Of a DNA stretch of 64,000 bases, positions 8,486 through 17,896 are shown in pieces. The DNA lies in assembly GCF_036345155.1 (NCBI RefSeq), contig NZ_CP107772.1, forward strand, positions 7,316,001 through 7,380,000, given 5' to 3'. How positions within the stretch are numbered: position 1 is the stretch's first letter; the number at the start of each line of letters is the position of its first letter. This DNA comes from Streptomyces sp. NBC_00582. Its GTDB lineage: Bacteria; Actinomycetota; Actinomycetes; Streptomycetales; Streptomycetaceae. The notes under the pieces were generated by a model. It saw only the letters and a list, made by a program, of their open reading frames with translations. It was not told where the DNA came from and did not search any database. Made by a program: the position numbers and the translations under genes.

Positions 8486-10873
8486 CTACGGCGCGGCGAG
8501 CTCCACGCGCACCGCGCACACCTTGAACTCCGGCATGCGCGAGGTCGGGTCCAGGGCCGGGTTGGTCAGGGAGTTGGCGCGGCCCTCGCCCGGCCAGTGG
8601 AACGGCATGAAGACCGTGTCCGCGCGGATCCCGGTGGTGATGCGGGCGGGGGCGACGGCCCGGCCGCGCCGGGACACCACGGCGACCGGATCGCCCTCGG
8701 CCGCCCCGAGCCGCGCCGCGAGCCGGGGGTGCAGCTCCACGAACGGGCCGGGCGCGGCGGCGTTCAGCTCGTCCACCCGGCGGGTCTGCGCACCGGACTG
8801 GTACTGCGCGACGACCCGGCCGGTGGTGAGGAGCACCGGGTACTCGTCGTCCGGTTCCTCGGCGGCGGGCCGATGCGAGACGGCCACGAACCGGGCCCGC
8901 CCGTCCGGCGTCGCGAAACGGTCGAGGAAGAGGCGGGGGGTACCGGGGTGCACGCCCGGAGCCGAGACGGAGGCCGGAGCCGATGCCGATGCCGGAGCCG
9001 GAGCCGGAGCCGGGGCCTGAGCGGATGCCGGAGCCGAGGCCGGAACCTGAGCCGCAGTGGAAGCCGGCATCGGAGCCGATGCCGATGCAGATGCCGGAGC
9101 CGGAGCCGGAGCCGGAGCCGAGGCCGGAACCTGAGCCGCAGTGGAAGCCGGAGCCGAGGCCGGAATCTGAGCCGCAGTGGAAGCGGGCATCGGAGCCGAG
9201 GCCGGAGCCGAGGCCTGAGCCGACGCCGTAGCCGACGCCGGAATCTGAGCCGGAGTCGATGCCGGAGCGGGTGTCGGGCACGGCCAGAAGACGCCGTTCT
9301 CCTCGGCCAGGCGGCGGTACGTGATCCCGGAGTAGTCCGCGATGCCGCCCGCGCTGGCCCGGCGCAGTTCCTCGAAGACCTCCTCGGGGTCGGTCGGGAA
9401 GCCCTTCTCCACACCCAGCCGCGCCGCGAGCCCGTGCAGGACCTCCAGGTCGCTGCGGACGCCGTCCGGCGGGGTGAGCGCCTGGCGGCGCAGCAGGACC
9501 CTGCCCTCCAGATTGGTCGTCGTGCCCGTCTCCTCCGCCCACTGGGTGACCGGCAGGACCACGTCCGCGAGGGCCGCCGTCTCCGACAGCACGACATCGC
9601 ACACGGCGAGGAATTCGAGGGACCTGAGGCGTTCCTCCACGTGCGCGGCCCGCGGTGCCGACACGACCGGGTTCGACCCCATCAGCAGCAGCGACCTCAC
9701 GTCCGTGCCCAGCGCGTCCAGCAGTTCGTACGCGCTGCGGCCGGGGCCGGGGAGGGAGTCGGGGTCGACGCCCCAGACCTCGGCCACATGCCGCCGCGCC
9801 GCCGGATCGTCCAGCTTGCGGTAGCCGGGGAGCTGGTCGGCCTTCTGGCCGTGCTCGCGCCCGCCCTGTCCGTTGCCCTGGCCGGTGAGGCAGCCGTAGC
9901 CGGACAGCGGCCGGCCCGCCCGGCCCGTGGCCAGGCACAGGTTGATCCACGCGCCGACCGTGTCGGTCCCCTTGGACTGCTGCTCGGGCCCGCGCGCGGT
10001 GAGCACCATCGCGGACTCCGGCGCGCAGAACAGTCGTACGGCCTCCCGGAGCTGGGGAACGGACACCCCCGTGATCCGTTCCACGTACTCCGGCCAGTGG
10101 GCCATGGCCGCCGCGCGGGCGTCCTCCCAGCCGACGGTCCGATCGGCGACGTACTCCTCGTCGACCCGTCCCTCGGCGACGACGAGGTGCAGCAGTCCGA
10201 GCGCGAGCGCGAGGTCCGTGCCGGGCCGGGGCGCGAGGTGCAGATCGGCCTGCTCGGCGGTCTTCGTGCGGCGCGGGTCGACGACGATCAGCGTGCCGCC
10301 GTTCTCCCGCAGTTCGTGGAAGAAGCGCAGGGAGGGAGGCATGGTCTCGGCGAGGTTGGACCCGACGAGGATCACGCACCCCGTGCGCGGGATGTCCTCC
10401 ATCGGGAACGGCAGCCCCCGGTCCAGGCCGAACGCCTTGATGCCGCCCGCCGCCGCCGACGACATGCAGAAGCGGCCGTTGTAGTCGATCTGCGAGGTGC
10501 CGAGCACCACCCGCGCGAACTTGCCCAGCGCGTACGCCTTCTCGTTCGTCAGTCCGCCCCCGCCGAACACCCCGAGCGCGTCGGCGCCGTACGAGGACCG
10601 TACGCGCGTCAGCTCCCCGGCGATCCGGTCCAGCGCCTCCTCCCAGGAGGCCGGCACCAGCGCGTCCCCGGAGCGCACCAACGGCGAGGTCAGCCGGACT
10701 CCCGGGGCCAGCACCGCCGGTGCCGTGCGGCCCTTGCCGCACAAGGCGCCCCGGTTCACCGGGAAGTCGGGGCGCTCGACCACCTCGACGCCCCCCGTGG
10801 GCAGGGGCGACAGGGCCATCCCGCACTGCAGGGCGCAGTACGGGCAGTGGGTGGGCGTCGAGGTGGTCCGCAT
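8486..10873 (-). CDS. nasA: molybdopterin-dependent assimilatory nitrate reductase, catalytic subunit
   Basis: This 795-residue protein starts [11 protein letters not shown]; with Cys in GALCGKG (about residue 47) it supplies the C-x2-C-x3-C-x27-C 4Fe-4S ligands. The probable molybdenum ligand is Cys in [11 protein letters not shown], and the bis-MGD domains end in the C-terminal dinucleotide-binding domain ([15 protein letters not shown], then [18 protein letters not shown]). It reduces nitrate to nitrite in the cytosol. Between FWPCP (about residue 532) and HPGTPRLF (about 641) it carries a roughly 105-residue Ala/Pro/Ser repeat absent from the usual family plan. There is no clear Shine-Dalgarno before the ATG, and a GlnR-like box ends only 12 nt upstream, so a leaderless mRNA is possible. 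Confidence 0.9.
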   Translation of the reverse strand: MRTTSTPTHCPYCALQCGMALSPLPTGGVEVVERPDFPVNRGALCGKGRTAPAVLAPGVRLTSPLVRSGDALVPASWEEALDRIAGELTRVRSSYGADALGVFGGGGLTNEKAYALGKFARVVLGTSQIDYNGRFCMSSAAAGGIKAFGLDRGLPFPMEDIPRTGCVILVGSNLAETMPPSLRFFHELRENGGTLIVVDPRRTKTAEQADLHLAPRPGTDLALALGLLHLVVAEGRVDEEYVADRTVGWEDARAAAMAHWPEYVERITGVSVPQLREAVRLFCAPESAMVLTARGPEQQSKGTDTVGAWINLCLATGRAGRPLSGYGCLTGQGNGQGGREHGQKADQLPGYRKLDDPAARRHVAEVWGVDPDSLPGPGRSAYELLDALGTDVRSLLLMGSNPVVSAPRAAHVEERLRSLEFLAVCDVVLSETAALADVVLPVTQWAEETGTTTNLEGRVLLRRQALTPPDGVRSDLEVLHGLAARLGVEKGFPTDPEEVFEELRRASAGGIADYSGITYRRLAEENGVFWPCPTPAPASTPAQIPASATASAQASAPASAPMPASTAAQIPASAPASTAAQVPASAPAPAPAPASASASAPMPASTAAQVPASAPASAQAPAPAPAPASASAPASVSAPGVHPGTPRLFLDRFATPDGRARFVAVSHRPAAEEPDDEYPVLLTTGRVVAQYQSGAQTRRVDELNAAAPGPFVELHPRLAARLGAAEGDPVAVVSRRGRAVAPARITTGIRADTVFMPFHWPGEGRANSLTNPALDPTSRMPEFKVCAVRVELAAP
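8957..9270. repeat. minisatellite inside the nitrate reductase gene
   Basis: About 310 bp of purine-skewed GCCGGAGCC/GATGCCG hexamer-like repeats lie here. A longer 32-bp unit (starting GCCGAGGCCGGAA and ending CAGTGGAAGC) occurs at 9033-9064, 9117-9148 and 9153-9184. All of it stays in frame and encodes [19 protein letters not shown] runs. Length variation between strains is expected. Confidence 0.9.
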
Positions 10874-10885
10874 ACGACCCAGCGT

Positions 10886-10923
10886 GCTTCGGCCGTGTTA
10901 CGCCCTGTGCGGTCTCCTGTTAC
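10886..10923 (-). promoter_or_regulatory. candidate GlnR box upstream of nasA
   Basis: On the coding strand the order is GTAAC, 6 nt, CCGCA, 6 nt, GTAAC, 6 nt, GAAGC. Both a-sites match GTnAC fully, the last b-site matches GAAAC in 4 of 5, and one b-site is poor. The box ends 12 nt before the ATG at 10873. GlnR activates nitrate reductase genes in Streptomyces; use of this site is inferred. Confidence 0.55.
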
Positions 10924-11168
10924 GGCGGTGTGGTGGTGCCCTCCCCGGCGCGGGTGCGCCCTCGTGAGGGTTGCGGCAGGGGCATGTGTGGCGCAGGGCG
11001 CCTCAGGTGACTCATTTCGTGCCGTAGTTGGCCGGTCACACATGGTTGAGAGTTGAAGAGCCGCCGTTACAGTCGAGAACGCGCAAGACCCCGCACGGCG
11101 TTCGAAACCCCGGGCATGCCGCCGCCCCGGACATGTCACCGACACTCGAACCAGCCTGGAGGTCCCCC
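10924..11168. other. divergent intergenic region between nasA and the adenylation operon
   Basis: This stretch carries no gene. It contains the GCCGTTACAGTC/GAGAACGCGCAAG region and a GGAGG ribosome-binding site (11158-11162) for the adenylating enzyme, but no operator that I can name. Confidence 0.5.
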
Positions 11169-12704
11169 ATGTCGCTGCGCCACCTCACCCCCCACGACCA
11201 GCGCCTCTTCAGCCGGTACGGCCGGGGCCCCGCCGTCCCCGTCCCGGACCCCCTGGTCCACCGGGCCGTGGAACGGCAGGCCGCCGCCACCCCGCACGCC
11301 GTCGCCGCCGAACACCAGGGCGCGACGCTCACCTACGGCGAACTCGACCGCTACGCCGACGCGGTCGCCGCCCGGCTGGTCCGCGAGGGCGTCCGCCCCG
11401 GTGACCACGTCGGGCTCTTCGTCCGCCGCTCCGTCCCTCTGCTCGTCGGCCTGCTCGGCATCCTGAAGGCGGGCGCCGCCTACGTCCCCCAGGACATCGG
11501 CCTCGCGCCGAGGGCCCAGCTCGACCATGTCGTGCGCACCGCCGCCACCGCCGTCGTCCTCACCCAGCGCGAGCACCTGGCGCGGGTGCCCGCCGGCCCC
11601 CGGGTGATCGCCCTCGACGACCCCCTCGAACCGGCCCGGGCGCCCCGCCCCCGCATCCACCCCGACGACGGCTGCTACGTCCTGTTCACCTCGGGCACCA
11701 CCGGCCGCCCCAACGGGGTGAAGGTCACCCACCGCAACGTCGCCAACATCCTCCTCACCCAGCCCGGCGCCCTCGGCATCCGCCCCGGCGACCGGGTGGC
11801 GCACCTCCTCAACGTGGCCTTCGACATGGCCGCCTGGGAGATCCTCGGCTGCCTCGCGCACGGCGCCACCCTCGTGATCCGCGGCAGGGACATCGCCGCG
11901 GCCGCCCGCACCGCCACCGTGCTGATCGCCACCCCGACCGTGCTGTCCGGCATCGACCCGGCCGCCTGCCCCCGGGTGCGCGTGGTGGCCGTCGCCGGGG
12001 AGCCCTGCCCGCGCCCGCTCGCCGACGCCTGGGCCCGCCGCACGGCCTTCTACAACTGCTGCGGCCCCACCGAGACCACCATCGTCAACACGATGAGCCG
12101 CCACGACCCGGCCGATCCCCTCCTCACCATCGGCCGCCCCACCCCCAACAACACGGTCTACGTCCTCGACGCCGACCGCCGTCCGCTGCCCATCGGCGAG
12201 GTCGGCGAGATGTGGGCGGGCGGCGCGTGCGTCTCGGCGGGCTACCTGGGCAACGACGCCCTGAACGCGGAGCGGTACGCCCCCGACCCCTTCCTCGGCG
12301 GCGACCGACGGATGTTCCGCACCCGTGACCTGGGCCGCTGGACCCCCGACGGCCGGCTCGAACACCTCGGCCGCACCGACGACCAGGTCAAGGTGCGCGG
12401 CTTCCGCGTCGAACTCGACTCCGTCTCCTCGGTCCTCGAACGGCTCCCGGGCTGCACCCGCGCGGTGACCCTCCAGCGGGACGCCCGCAGCCTGGTCTCC
12501 TTCGTCTGCCCGGCGGACGTCGACCCGGACACGGCCCGCCGCGCGGTCGCCGACGCGCTGCCCTACTACTGCGTGCCCGTTGATGTCATGCCCCTGACAT
12601 CCTTACCGGAGACCGACCGCGGCAAGATCGACAAGCAGGCGCTGCTGCGGCTGGCGCGCGAGCGGACGGCGACGGCCCGGGACCGGGTGGCGGTGACCCG
12701 GTGA
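11169..12704 (+). CDS. stand-alone NRPS-type adenylation enzyme (amino-acid-like specificity)
   Basis: This 511-residue protein has the complete adenylation core: LTYGELD (A2 region), FTSGTTGRPNGV (A3), FDMAAWE with Asp219 (A4), NCCGPTETTIVN (A5), RTRDLGRWTPDGRLEHLGR (A7/A8) and a C-terminal TDRGKIDKQ with the catalytic Lys (A10). Asp219 is the residue that binds an amino acid alpha-amine in NRPS A-domains, so an amino acid substrate is likely. No carrier (T) or condensation domain follows. The ATG at 11169 with GGAGG upstream was chosen over an upstream in-frame start. It overlaps the next gene by 4 nt (GTGA), so the product is probably handed to or modified with the membrane partner. Confidence 0.85.
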   Translation: MSLRHLTPHDQRLFSRYGRGPAVPVPDPLVHRAVERQAAATPHAVAAEHQGATLTYGELDRYADAVAARLVREGVRPGDHVGLFVRRSVPLLVGLLGILKAGAAYVPQDIGLAPRAQLDHVVRTAATAVVLTQREHLARVPAGPRVIALDDPLEPARAPRPRIHPDDGCYVLFTSGTTGRPNGVKVTHRNVANILLTQPGALGIRPGDRVAHLLNVAFDMAAWEILGCLAHGATLVIRGRDIAAAARTATVLIATPTVLSGIDPAACPRVRVVAVAGEPCPRPLADAWARRTAFYNCCGPTETTIVNTMSRHDPADPLLTIGRPTPNNTVYVLDADRRPLPIGEVGEMWAGGACVSAGYLGNDALNAERYAPDPFLGGDRRMFRTRDLGRWTPDGRLEHLGRTDDQVKVRGFRVELDSVSSVLERLPGCTRAVTLQRDARSLVSFVCPADVDPDTARRAVADALPYYCVPVDVMPLTSLPETDRGKIDKQALLRLARERTATARDRVAVTR

Positions 12705-13948
12705 CCACCTCCCTGGACCGCGCGACCGTCGAGCTGCCCCCACCGCTCTCCGCGCCCCGGCGGCTGCTCAAGAACCCCCGCCTCATGCACCACCACCGGC
12801 TGGTGGCCCTGGTGCTCACCGTCAACGCCTCCTATGTCTGGCTGAGTTGGCCCCTACCGGAGCGCGCCCTCGGCCACGCGGCCCTCGCGAACCTCGCCCT
12901 GGCGGTCCTCGTCCGCCAGCAGTACGTCATCAACCTCCTGTTCCGGCTGGCGACCTCGGCCCCGACCCACTGGCCGCTCCGGGTGCGCTGGACGCTCGGC
13001 AAGGTCTACCACTTCGGCGGACTGCACATGGGCGGGGCGCTGGCCGGGGCCGCCTGGTTCCTCGCCCTGACCCTGCGGACGACGAACCGGCCTCTCCTCG
13101 CGGTGAGTTGGACCCTGGTGGCCCTCCTCGCGGTGATCGTGACGACCGCACTGCCGCCCTTCCGCTCCCGCCACCACGACACCTTCGAGAGGATCCACCG
13201 CTTCGGCGGCTGGACGGCCCTCGCCCTGTTCTGGACGCACACGCTCCTGTCCGCACCGGGCCCGGCGGAGGTGTCCGTACTGGCGCTCGTCACCTTCAGC
13301 GTCGCCCTGCCCTGGCTCAGACTGCGCAAGGTCGACGTGCGCACCGAACGCCCCTCCCCGCACGTGGCGCTGGCCCGCTTCGACTACGGCGAGACCCCGT
13401 TCGCCGGCTCCTCGACCGCGATCAGCCGCAGCCCGCTCACGGAGTGGCACTCCTTCGCCAACGTCCCCGCGCCCGGCGAGTCCGGCTTCCGGCTCACCAT
13501 CTCCCGGGCCGGCGACTGGACCGGATCCTTCATCGACGACCTGCCCCCGACGGTGTGGACCAAGGGCATCACCACGGCCGGCGTCGCCAACATCGAGGTC
13601 CTCTTCCGCAAGGTCGTGTACGTGGCGACCGGCAGCGGCATCGGCCCCTGCCTGCCCCACCTGCTGGCCGCCGAGGTCCCCTCACGGCTGGTCTGGGCGA
13701 CCCGCGCCCCCCGCGCCACCTACGGCGACGCACTCGTCGACGAGATCCTCGCCGTCCAGCCGCAGGCCGTCGTGTGGGACACCTCCCGCGACGGCAAACC
13801 CGACATGGTGGCCCTCGCGTACGCCGCCTACCGGGACTTCGGGGCGGAGGCCGTGATCTGCATCTCCAACAAGAAGCTGACCTGGCAGGTCGTGCACGGC
13901 CTGGAACGGCGCGGGATTCCGGCCTACGGCGCGATCTGGGACTCATGA
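12701..13948 (+). CDS. integral membrane protein with ferric-reductase-like helices and FNR-like NAD(P)H domain
   Basis: This 415-residue protein starts at GTG 12701, overlapping the adenylation gene. Residues 30-210 contain about five or six membrane helices with His residues at 104, 109, 166 and 180; the 14-residue spacing of the last two resembles heme-binding ferric reductases. Residues 215-415 are soluble: a LTEWHSFANVP segment like an FAD-binding strand and VYVATGSGIGPCLPH like the NAD-binding motif of ferredoxin-NADP reductases. I infer a transmembrane electron transfer or membrane-bound reductase acting on the adenylated substrate. No characterised homologue is known to me. Confidence 0.75.
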   Translation: MTTSLDRATVELPPPLSAPRRLLKNPRLMHHHRLVALVLTVNASYVWLSWPLPERALGHAALANLALAVLVRQQYVINLLFRLATSAPTHWPLRVRWTLGKVYHFGGLHMGGALAGAAWFLALTLRTTNRPLLAVSWTLVALLAVIVTTALPPFRSRHHDTFERIHRFGGWTALALFWTHTLLSAPGPAEVSVLALVTFSVALPWLRLRKVDVRTERPSPHVALARFDYGETPFAGSSTAISRSPLTEWHSFANVPAPGESGFRLTISRAGDWTGSFIDDLPPTVWTKGITTAGVANIEVLFRKVVYVATGSGIGPCLPHLLAAEVPSRLVWATRAPRATYGDALVDEILAVQPQAVVWDTSRDGKPDMVALAYAAYRDFGAEAVICISNKKLTWQVVHGLERRGIPAYGAIWDS

Positions 13949-13962
13949 GAGGAGCGGCCGCG

Positions 13963-14730
<768 letters not shown>

Positions 14731-14733
14731 CGG

Positions 14734-14771
14734 CCGGGGGCGGGGGCGGCGGCCTCCCCTCCCGCCCCCGG
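14734..14771. terminator. bidirectional GC stem-loop between convergent genes
   Basis: An 11-bp stem (14734-14744 with 14761-14771) and 16-nt loop fill the gap between the crotonase stop and the SanA-like stop. It could terminate both transcripts. Confidence 0.6.
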
Positions 14772-15449
14772 TCACTTCGCCGCCGCCAGCGCCCGCGCCA
14801 CGCCCTTCTCCTTCGGACCGAGGAACCGCGGATCCGGCTCGAACACCGCGTCCAGAGCCGCCTTGCCCGCCGCGAAGATCTCCCGCGCGCCGCCGTAGTA
14901 CCAGGTCACGTCGTGCTTGGCGTCGACACCGACACCGTACGAGTCGACGCCCGCCGCCTCGCACAGCGCGACCGCCCGCCGGATGTGGAAGCCCTGGCTG
15001 ATCAGCACCGCGCTGTCCACACCGAAGATCCTCTTGGCGCGCACACAGGAGTCCCAGGTGTCGAAGCCGGCGTAGTCGCTGACGATCCGCGCGTCCGGCA
15101 CCCCGTGCTCGGTGAGGTACGCCCGCATGGCGTCCGGCTCGTCGTAGTCCTCGCGGCTGTTGTCGCCGGTGACGAGGACGACCTCGATCCGGCCCTCCTG
15201 GTACAGCTTCGCCGCCGCGTCGAGCCGGTGCGCCAGATACGGCGACGGCTCCCCGTCCCACAGCCCCGCGCCGAAGACCACGGCGACCTCCCGGCGCGGC
15301 GCCCCCGCCGTCGTGCCGATCCGGTCGCCCGTGGACACGAACAGCCAGGTGGCGGGCAGCAGCGCGAGCACACACCCGGCCATCACCGCCTGCACCAGCC
15401 GGCGCCGCCCGGCACGGGTGCGCGGCAGCCGCGGTCGACGGATGTTCAT
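14772..15449 (-). CDS. SanA/YdcF-like (DUF218) membrane-anchored protein
   Basis: This 225-residue protein has its start at ATG 15449 with AGGGAGCACC upstream. An N-terminal anchor (about residues 18-40) is followed by the DUF218 domain: VAVVFGAGLWDGEPSPYL, LVTGDNSREDYDEPDAM and AVLISQGFHIRRAVALC. Family members such as E. coli SanA affect envelope permeability to vancomycin; the biochemical activity is not settled. It is divergent from the chelatase gene. Confidence 0.85.
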   Translation of the reverse strand: MNIRRPRLPRTRAGRRRLVQAVMAGCVLALLPATWLFVSTGDRIGTTAGAPRREVAVVFGAGLWDGEPSPYLAHRLDAAAKLYQEGRIEVVLVTGDNSREDYDEPDAMRAYLTEHGVPDARIVSDYAGFDTWDSCVRAKRIFGVDSAVLISQGFHIRRAVALCEAAGVDSYGVGVDAKHDVTWYYGGAREIFAAGKAALDAVFEPDPRFLGPKEKGVARALAAAK

Positions 15450-15590
15450 GAGGTGCTCCCTGCGTGGATCCGGCTCGAAATCCCGTTCGGCCTGGGAAGA
15501 CGCAGCGCACGGTGATCCGGTTCGCCCGCCCGCGGAGGGCCCCGACCTCACAGCGCCCGGGGAGGCGCCGTGAACCCCCGGAAAATACTC

Positions 15591-15628
15591 GTGACGGTCA
15601 GGCAACGGGGGTGCAACCTCGCCCGGCG
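15591..15628 (+). promoter_or_regulatory. candidate GlnR box upstream of the sirohydrochlorin chelatase gene
   Basis: The order is GTGAC, 6 nt, GCAAC, 6 nt, GCAAC, 6 nt, CGGCG. The first three half-sites match GTnAC/GAAAC/GTnAC at 5, 4 and 4 of 5; the fourth does not match. It ends 11 nt before the ATG at 15640, the same placement as at nasA. Confidence 0.4.
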
Positions 15629-15639
15629 ACGATCGGTGC

Positions 15640-16419
15640 ATGAGCCAGCCAAGCCTCGTCCAGCTCGACGCCCGCCGGCGCCCGGCCCCGCCCGCGCTGG
15701 TGGTCGTCGCCCACGGCAGCCGGGACCCGCGCGCCCTCGCCACCGTCCGCACCCTCCTCGACCGGGTCCGCGACCGGCGCCCCGGCCTGCCGGTGCACCT
15801 CGGCCACATCGAGCTGAACGAGCCCCTGCTCACGGACACCCTGGCCGGCCTGGACGCCCGCGGCACGACGGACGCCGTCCTGGTCCCCCTCCTCCTGGCC
15901 CGCGGCTACCACGTCAAGCGCGACATCCCGGAGATGGCGGCGGCCGCCCGGGTACGCACGCGCGTGGCGGCCCCGCTGGGCCCGCACCCCCTCCTGGTGG
16001 ACACCCTGCACACCCGCCTCCTGGAGGCCGGCTGGCCCCCGGCCACGACCCCCGACGACCGCCGCACGAGCGCCGTGGTCCTGGCGGCGGCGGGCTCCCG
16101 CGACCCCGACTCGGCGACGGACACCCGCCGGACGGCCGACCTGCTCGCGAAGCGGTTGGGCGTCCCGGTGGTCCCCGCGTACGCCTCCACGGCCACCCCG
16201 ACGGTCGACACGGCACTGCGCACCCTGGCGGCGAGGGGCCGACACCGGGTGGCGATCGCCTCGTACTTCACCGCCCCGGGCCGCTTCGCGAGCGAGTGCG
16301 CGGCAAAGGCCCCGTGGATCGCCTCGGCCCCCCTGGGCACCCACCCCGCGATGGCGGACCTGTTGCTCCACCGCTACGACGGGGCCCTCGCGGCGGGGGG
16401 CACCATCAGCGCCGCCTGA
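15640..16419 (+). CDS. sirohydrochlorin chelatase (CbiX/SirB family)
   Basis: This 259-residue protein contains two tandem chelatase half-domains. The first has VVVAHGSRDPRA with the metal-binding His and a second catalytic region LLARGYHVKRDIP. The second half has VLAAAGSRDPDS, where the His is replaced by Ala, the usual one-active-half pattern of CbiX-long proteins. It inserts Fe2+ (siroheme) or Co2+ (cobalamin) into sirohydrochlorin. Siroheme is the cofactor of nitrite and sulfite reductases, which fits the nitrate assimilation genes in this window and the GlnR-like site. Confidence 0.88.
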   Translation: MSQPSLVQLDARRRPAPPALVVVAHGSRDPRALATVRTLLDRVRDRRPGLPVHLGHIELNEPLLTDTLAGLDARGTTDAVLVPLLLARGYHVKRDIPEMAAAARVRTRVAAPLGPHPLLVDTLHTRLLEAGWPPATTPDDRRTSAVVLAAAGSRDPDSATDTRRTADLLAKRLGVPVVPAYASTATPTVDTALRTLAARGRHRVAIASYFTAPGRFASECAAKAPWIASAPLGTHPAMADLLLHRYDGALAAGGTISAA

Positions 16420-16479
16420 ACACAGAACCCGGCACTCCGGTGGGCCCCCATTGTCACTCCCGCCGCTTACTGTCGAAAC

Positions 16480-17733
16480 ATGCCCTATGACCTGCCGTCA
16501 GCCGAACGCTGGGCCCCCGAACCGGACAAGCGCCCCGGTCGCACCGCCTTCCAGCGCGACCGCGCACGACTCCTGCACTCCTCGGCGCTGAGAAGACTCG
16601 CGGGAAAGACCCAGGTCGTCACCCCGGGCGAACGCAGTCAGGAATGGGACGCCACCCCCCGCACCCGCCTCACCCACTCCCTGGAGTGCGCGCAGGTCGG
16701 CCGCGAGCTGGGCGCCGCCCTCGGCTGCGACCCCGACCTGGTCGAGGCGGCCTGCCTCGCGCACGACCTCGGCCACCCCCCGTTCGGCCACAACGGCGAA
16801 CAGGCGCTCAATGACTTCGCCCGGGACTGCGGCGGCTTCGAGGGCAACGCCCAGTCCCTGCGTCTCCTCACCCGCATCGAACCCAAACGCTTCACCGCCG
16901 AGGGCTCCGTCGGCCTCAACCTCACCCGCGCCACCCTCGACGCCGCCACCAAGTACCCCTGGCCGAGGGGCGCCCACCCCACCGACCCGGCGTCCCCCAA
17001 GTTCGGCGTCTACGAGGACGACCGGCCCGTCTTCGACTGGGCCCGCAAGGAGGCCCCCGGCAACCGCACCTGCTTCGAGGCGCAGATCATGGACTGGTCC
17101 GACGACGTGGCCTACTCGGTGCACGACGTGGAGGACGGTCTGCACGCCGGTCACATCGACCCCGGCCGGCTGCGCGACGAACCGGAGCGCGCCGAGGTCT
17201 TCCGGGTCGCCGTCGGGCGGTACGTCCCCGCCGGCACCGACCCGGCCGAACTCGCCGCCGCTCTCGACCGCCTCCAGGACCAGGAGTGGTGGCCGCACGG
17301 CTACGACGGCTCGGCGGTCGCCCAGGCCCGCCTCAAGGACGCCACCAGCCAGCTCATCGGCCGCTTCTGCCTCGCCGCCGAGGGCGCCACCCGCGAGCGG
17401 TACGGCTCGGGGCCCCTCACCCGCTACGGCGCCGCGCTCGTCGTACCGCACGAGACGCGCCTGGAGTGCGCGGTCCTCAAGGCCGTCGCCGACCGGTACG
17501 TCATGCAGCGCGCCGAACAGGAACGGCTGCGGGCCGACCAGCGTGTCGTGATCACCGAGCTGGCCGAGGCCCTCACCGCCCGCGCGCCCGAGGGACTCGA
17601 CCCCCAGTTCCGCGCCCTGTTCGAACAGGCCCCCGACGACCGCGCCCGCAAGCGCGTGATCGTCGACCAGATCGCCTCCCTCACCGACGCCTCGGCCCGC
17701 TCGCTCCACTCCCGGCTGACCGGGCGGCCGTGA
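16480..17733 (+). CDS. dgt: deoxyguanosinetriphosphate triphosphohydrolase (dGTPase)
   Basis: This 417-residue HD-superfamily protein has metal ligands visible in order: [15 protein letters not shown] (H), [16 protein letters not shown] (HD) and [16 protein letters not shown] (D). The N-terminal [20 protein letters not shown] is typical of the type II dGTPases. It hydrolyses dNTPs to deoxynucleoside and triphosphate, adjusting pools. It sits upstream of dnaG in the common actinobacterial dgt-dnaG neighbourhood. Confidence 0.93.
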   Translation: MPYDLPSAERWAPEPDKRPGRTAFQRDRARLLHSSALRRLAGKTQVVTPGERSQEWDATPRTRLTHSLECAQVGRELGAALGCDPDLVEAACLAHDLGHPPFGHNGEQALNDFARDCGGFEGNAQSLRLLTRIEPKRFTAEGSVGLNLTRATLDAATKYPWPRGAHPTDPASPKFGVYEDDRPVFDWARKEAPGNRTCFEAQIMDWSDDVAYSVHDVEDGLHAGHIDPGRLRDEPERAEVFRVAVGRYVPAGTDPAELAAALDRLQDQEWWPHGYDGSAVAQARLKDATSQLIGRFCLAAEGATRERYGSGPLTRYGAALVVPHETRLECAVLKAVADRYVMQRAEQERLRADQRVVITELAEALTARAPEGLDPQFRALFEQAPDDRARKRVIVDQIASLTDASARSLHSRLTGRP

Positions 17734-17754
17734 CCGGAGGGGCCTGAGCGCACA

Positions 17755-17783
17755 CAAGTGCACGTGAGTGAACGCAAGTGCAC
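17755..17783. repeat. direct repeat CAAGTGCAC x2 upstream of the oxidoreductase
   Basis: CAAGTGCAC occurs at 17755-17763 and 17775-17783, exactly 20 bp apart, so on the same helix face. It lies about 115-140 bp upstream of the GTG at 17897. It could be an activator site; the protein is unknown. Confidence 0.4.
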
Positions 17784-17896
17784 CCAAAAGAGCTCGAAGG
17801 TGACCCAGCGTGGCCTGATCGGGTCACGTCCCCTTCCCCCATCACGCTCCGTGCGGGACGCTCGCAGGTGGCGGTTCTCTTACGAGGAGGCATCAC

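Noticed and set aside
8957..9270. CRISPR-like array of repeats
   Set aside because: Repeats are imperfect, short, directly adjacent and in frame within a protein-coding gene; there are no unique spacers and no cas genes.
11169..12704. Start of a nonribosomal peptide synthetase cluster
   Set aside because: There are no condensation, carrier or thioesterase domains and the following genes are not NRPS genes; a stand-alone activating enzyme fits better.
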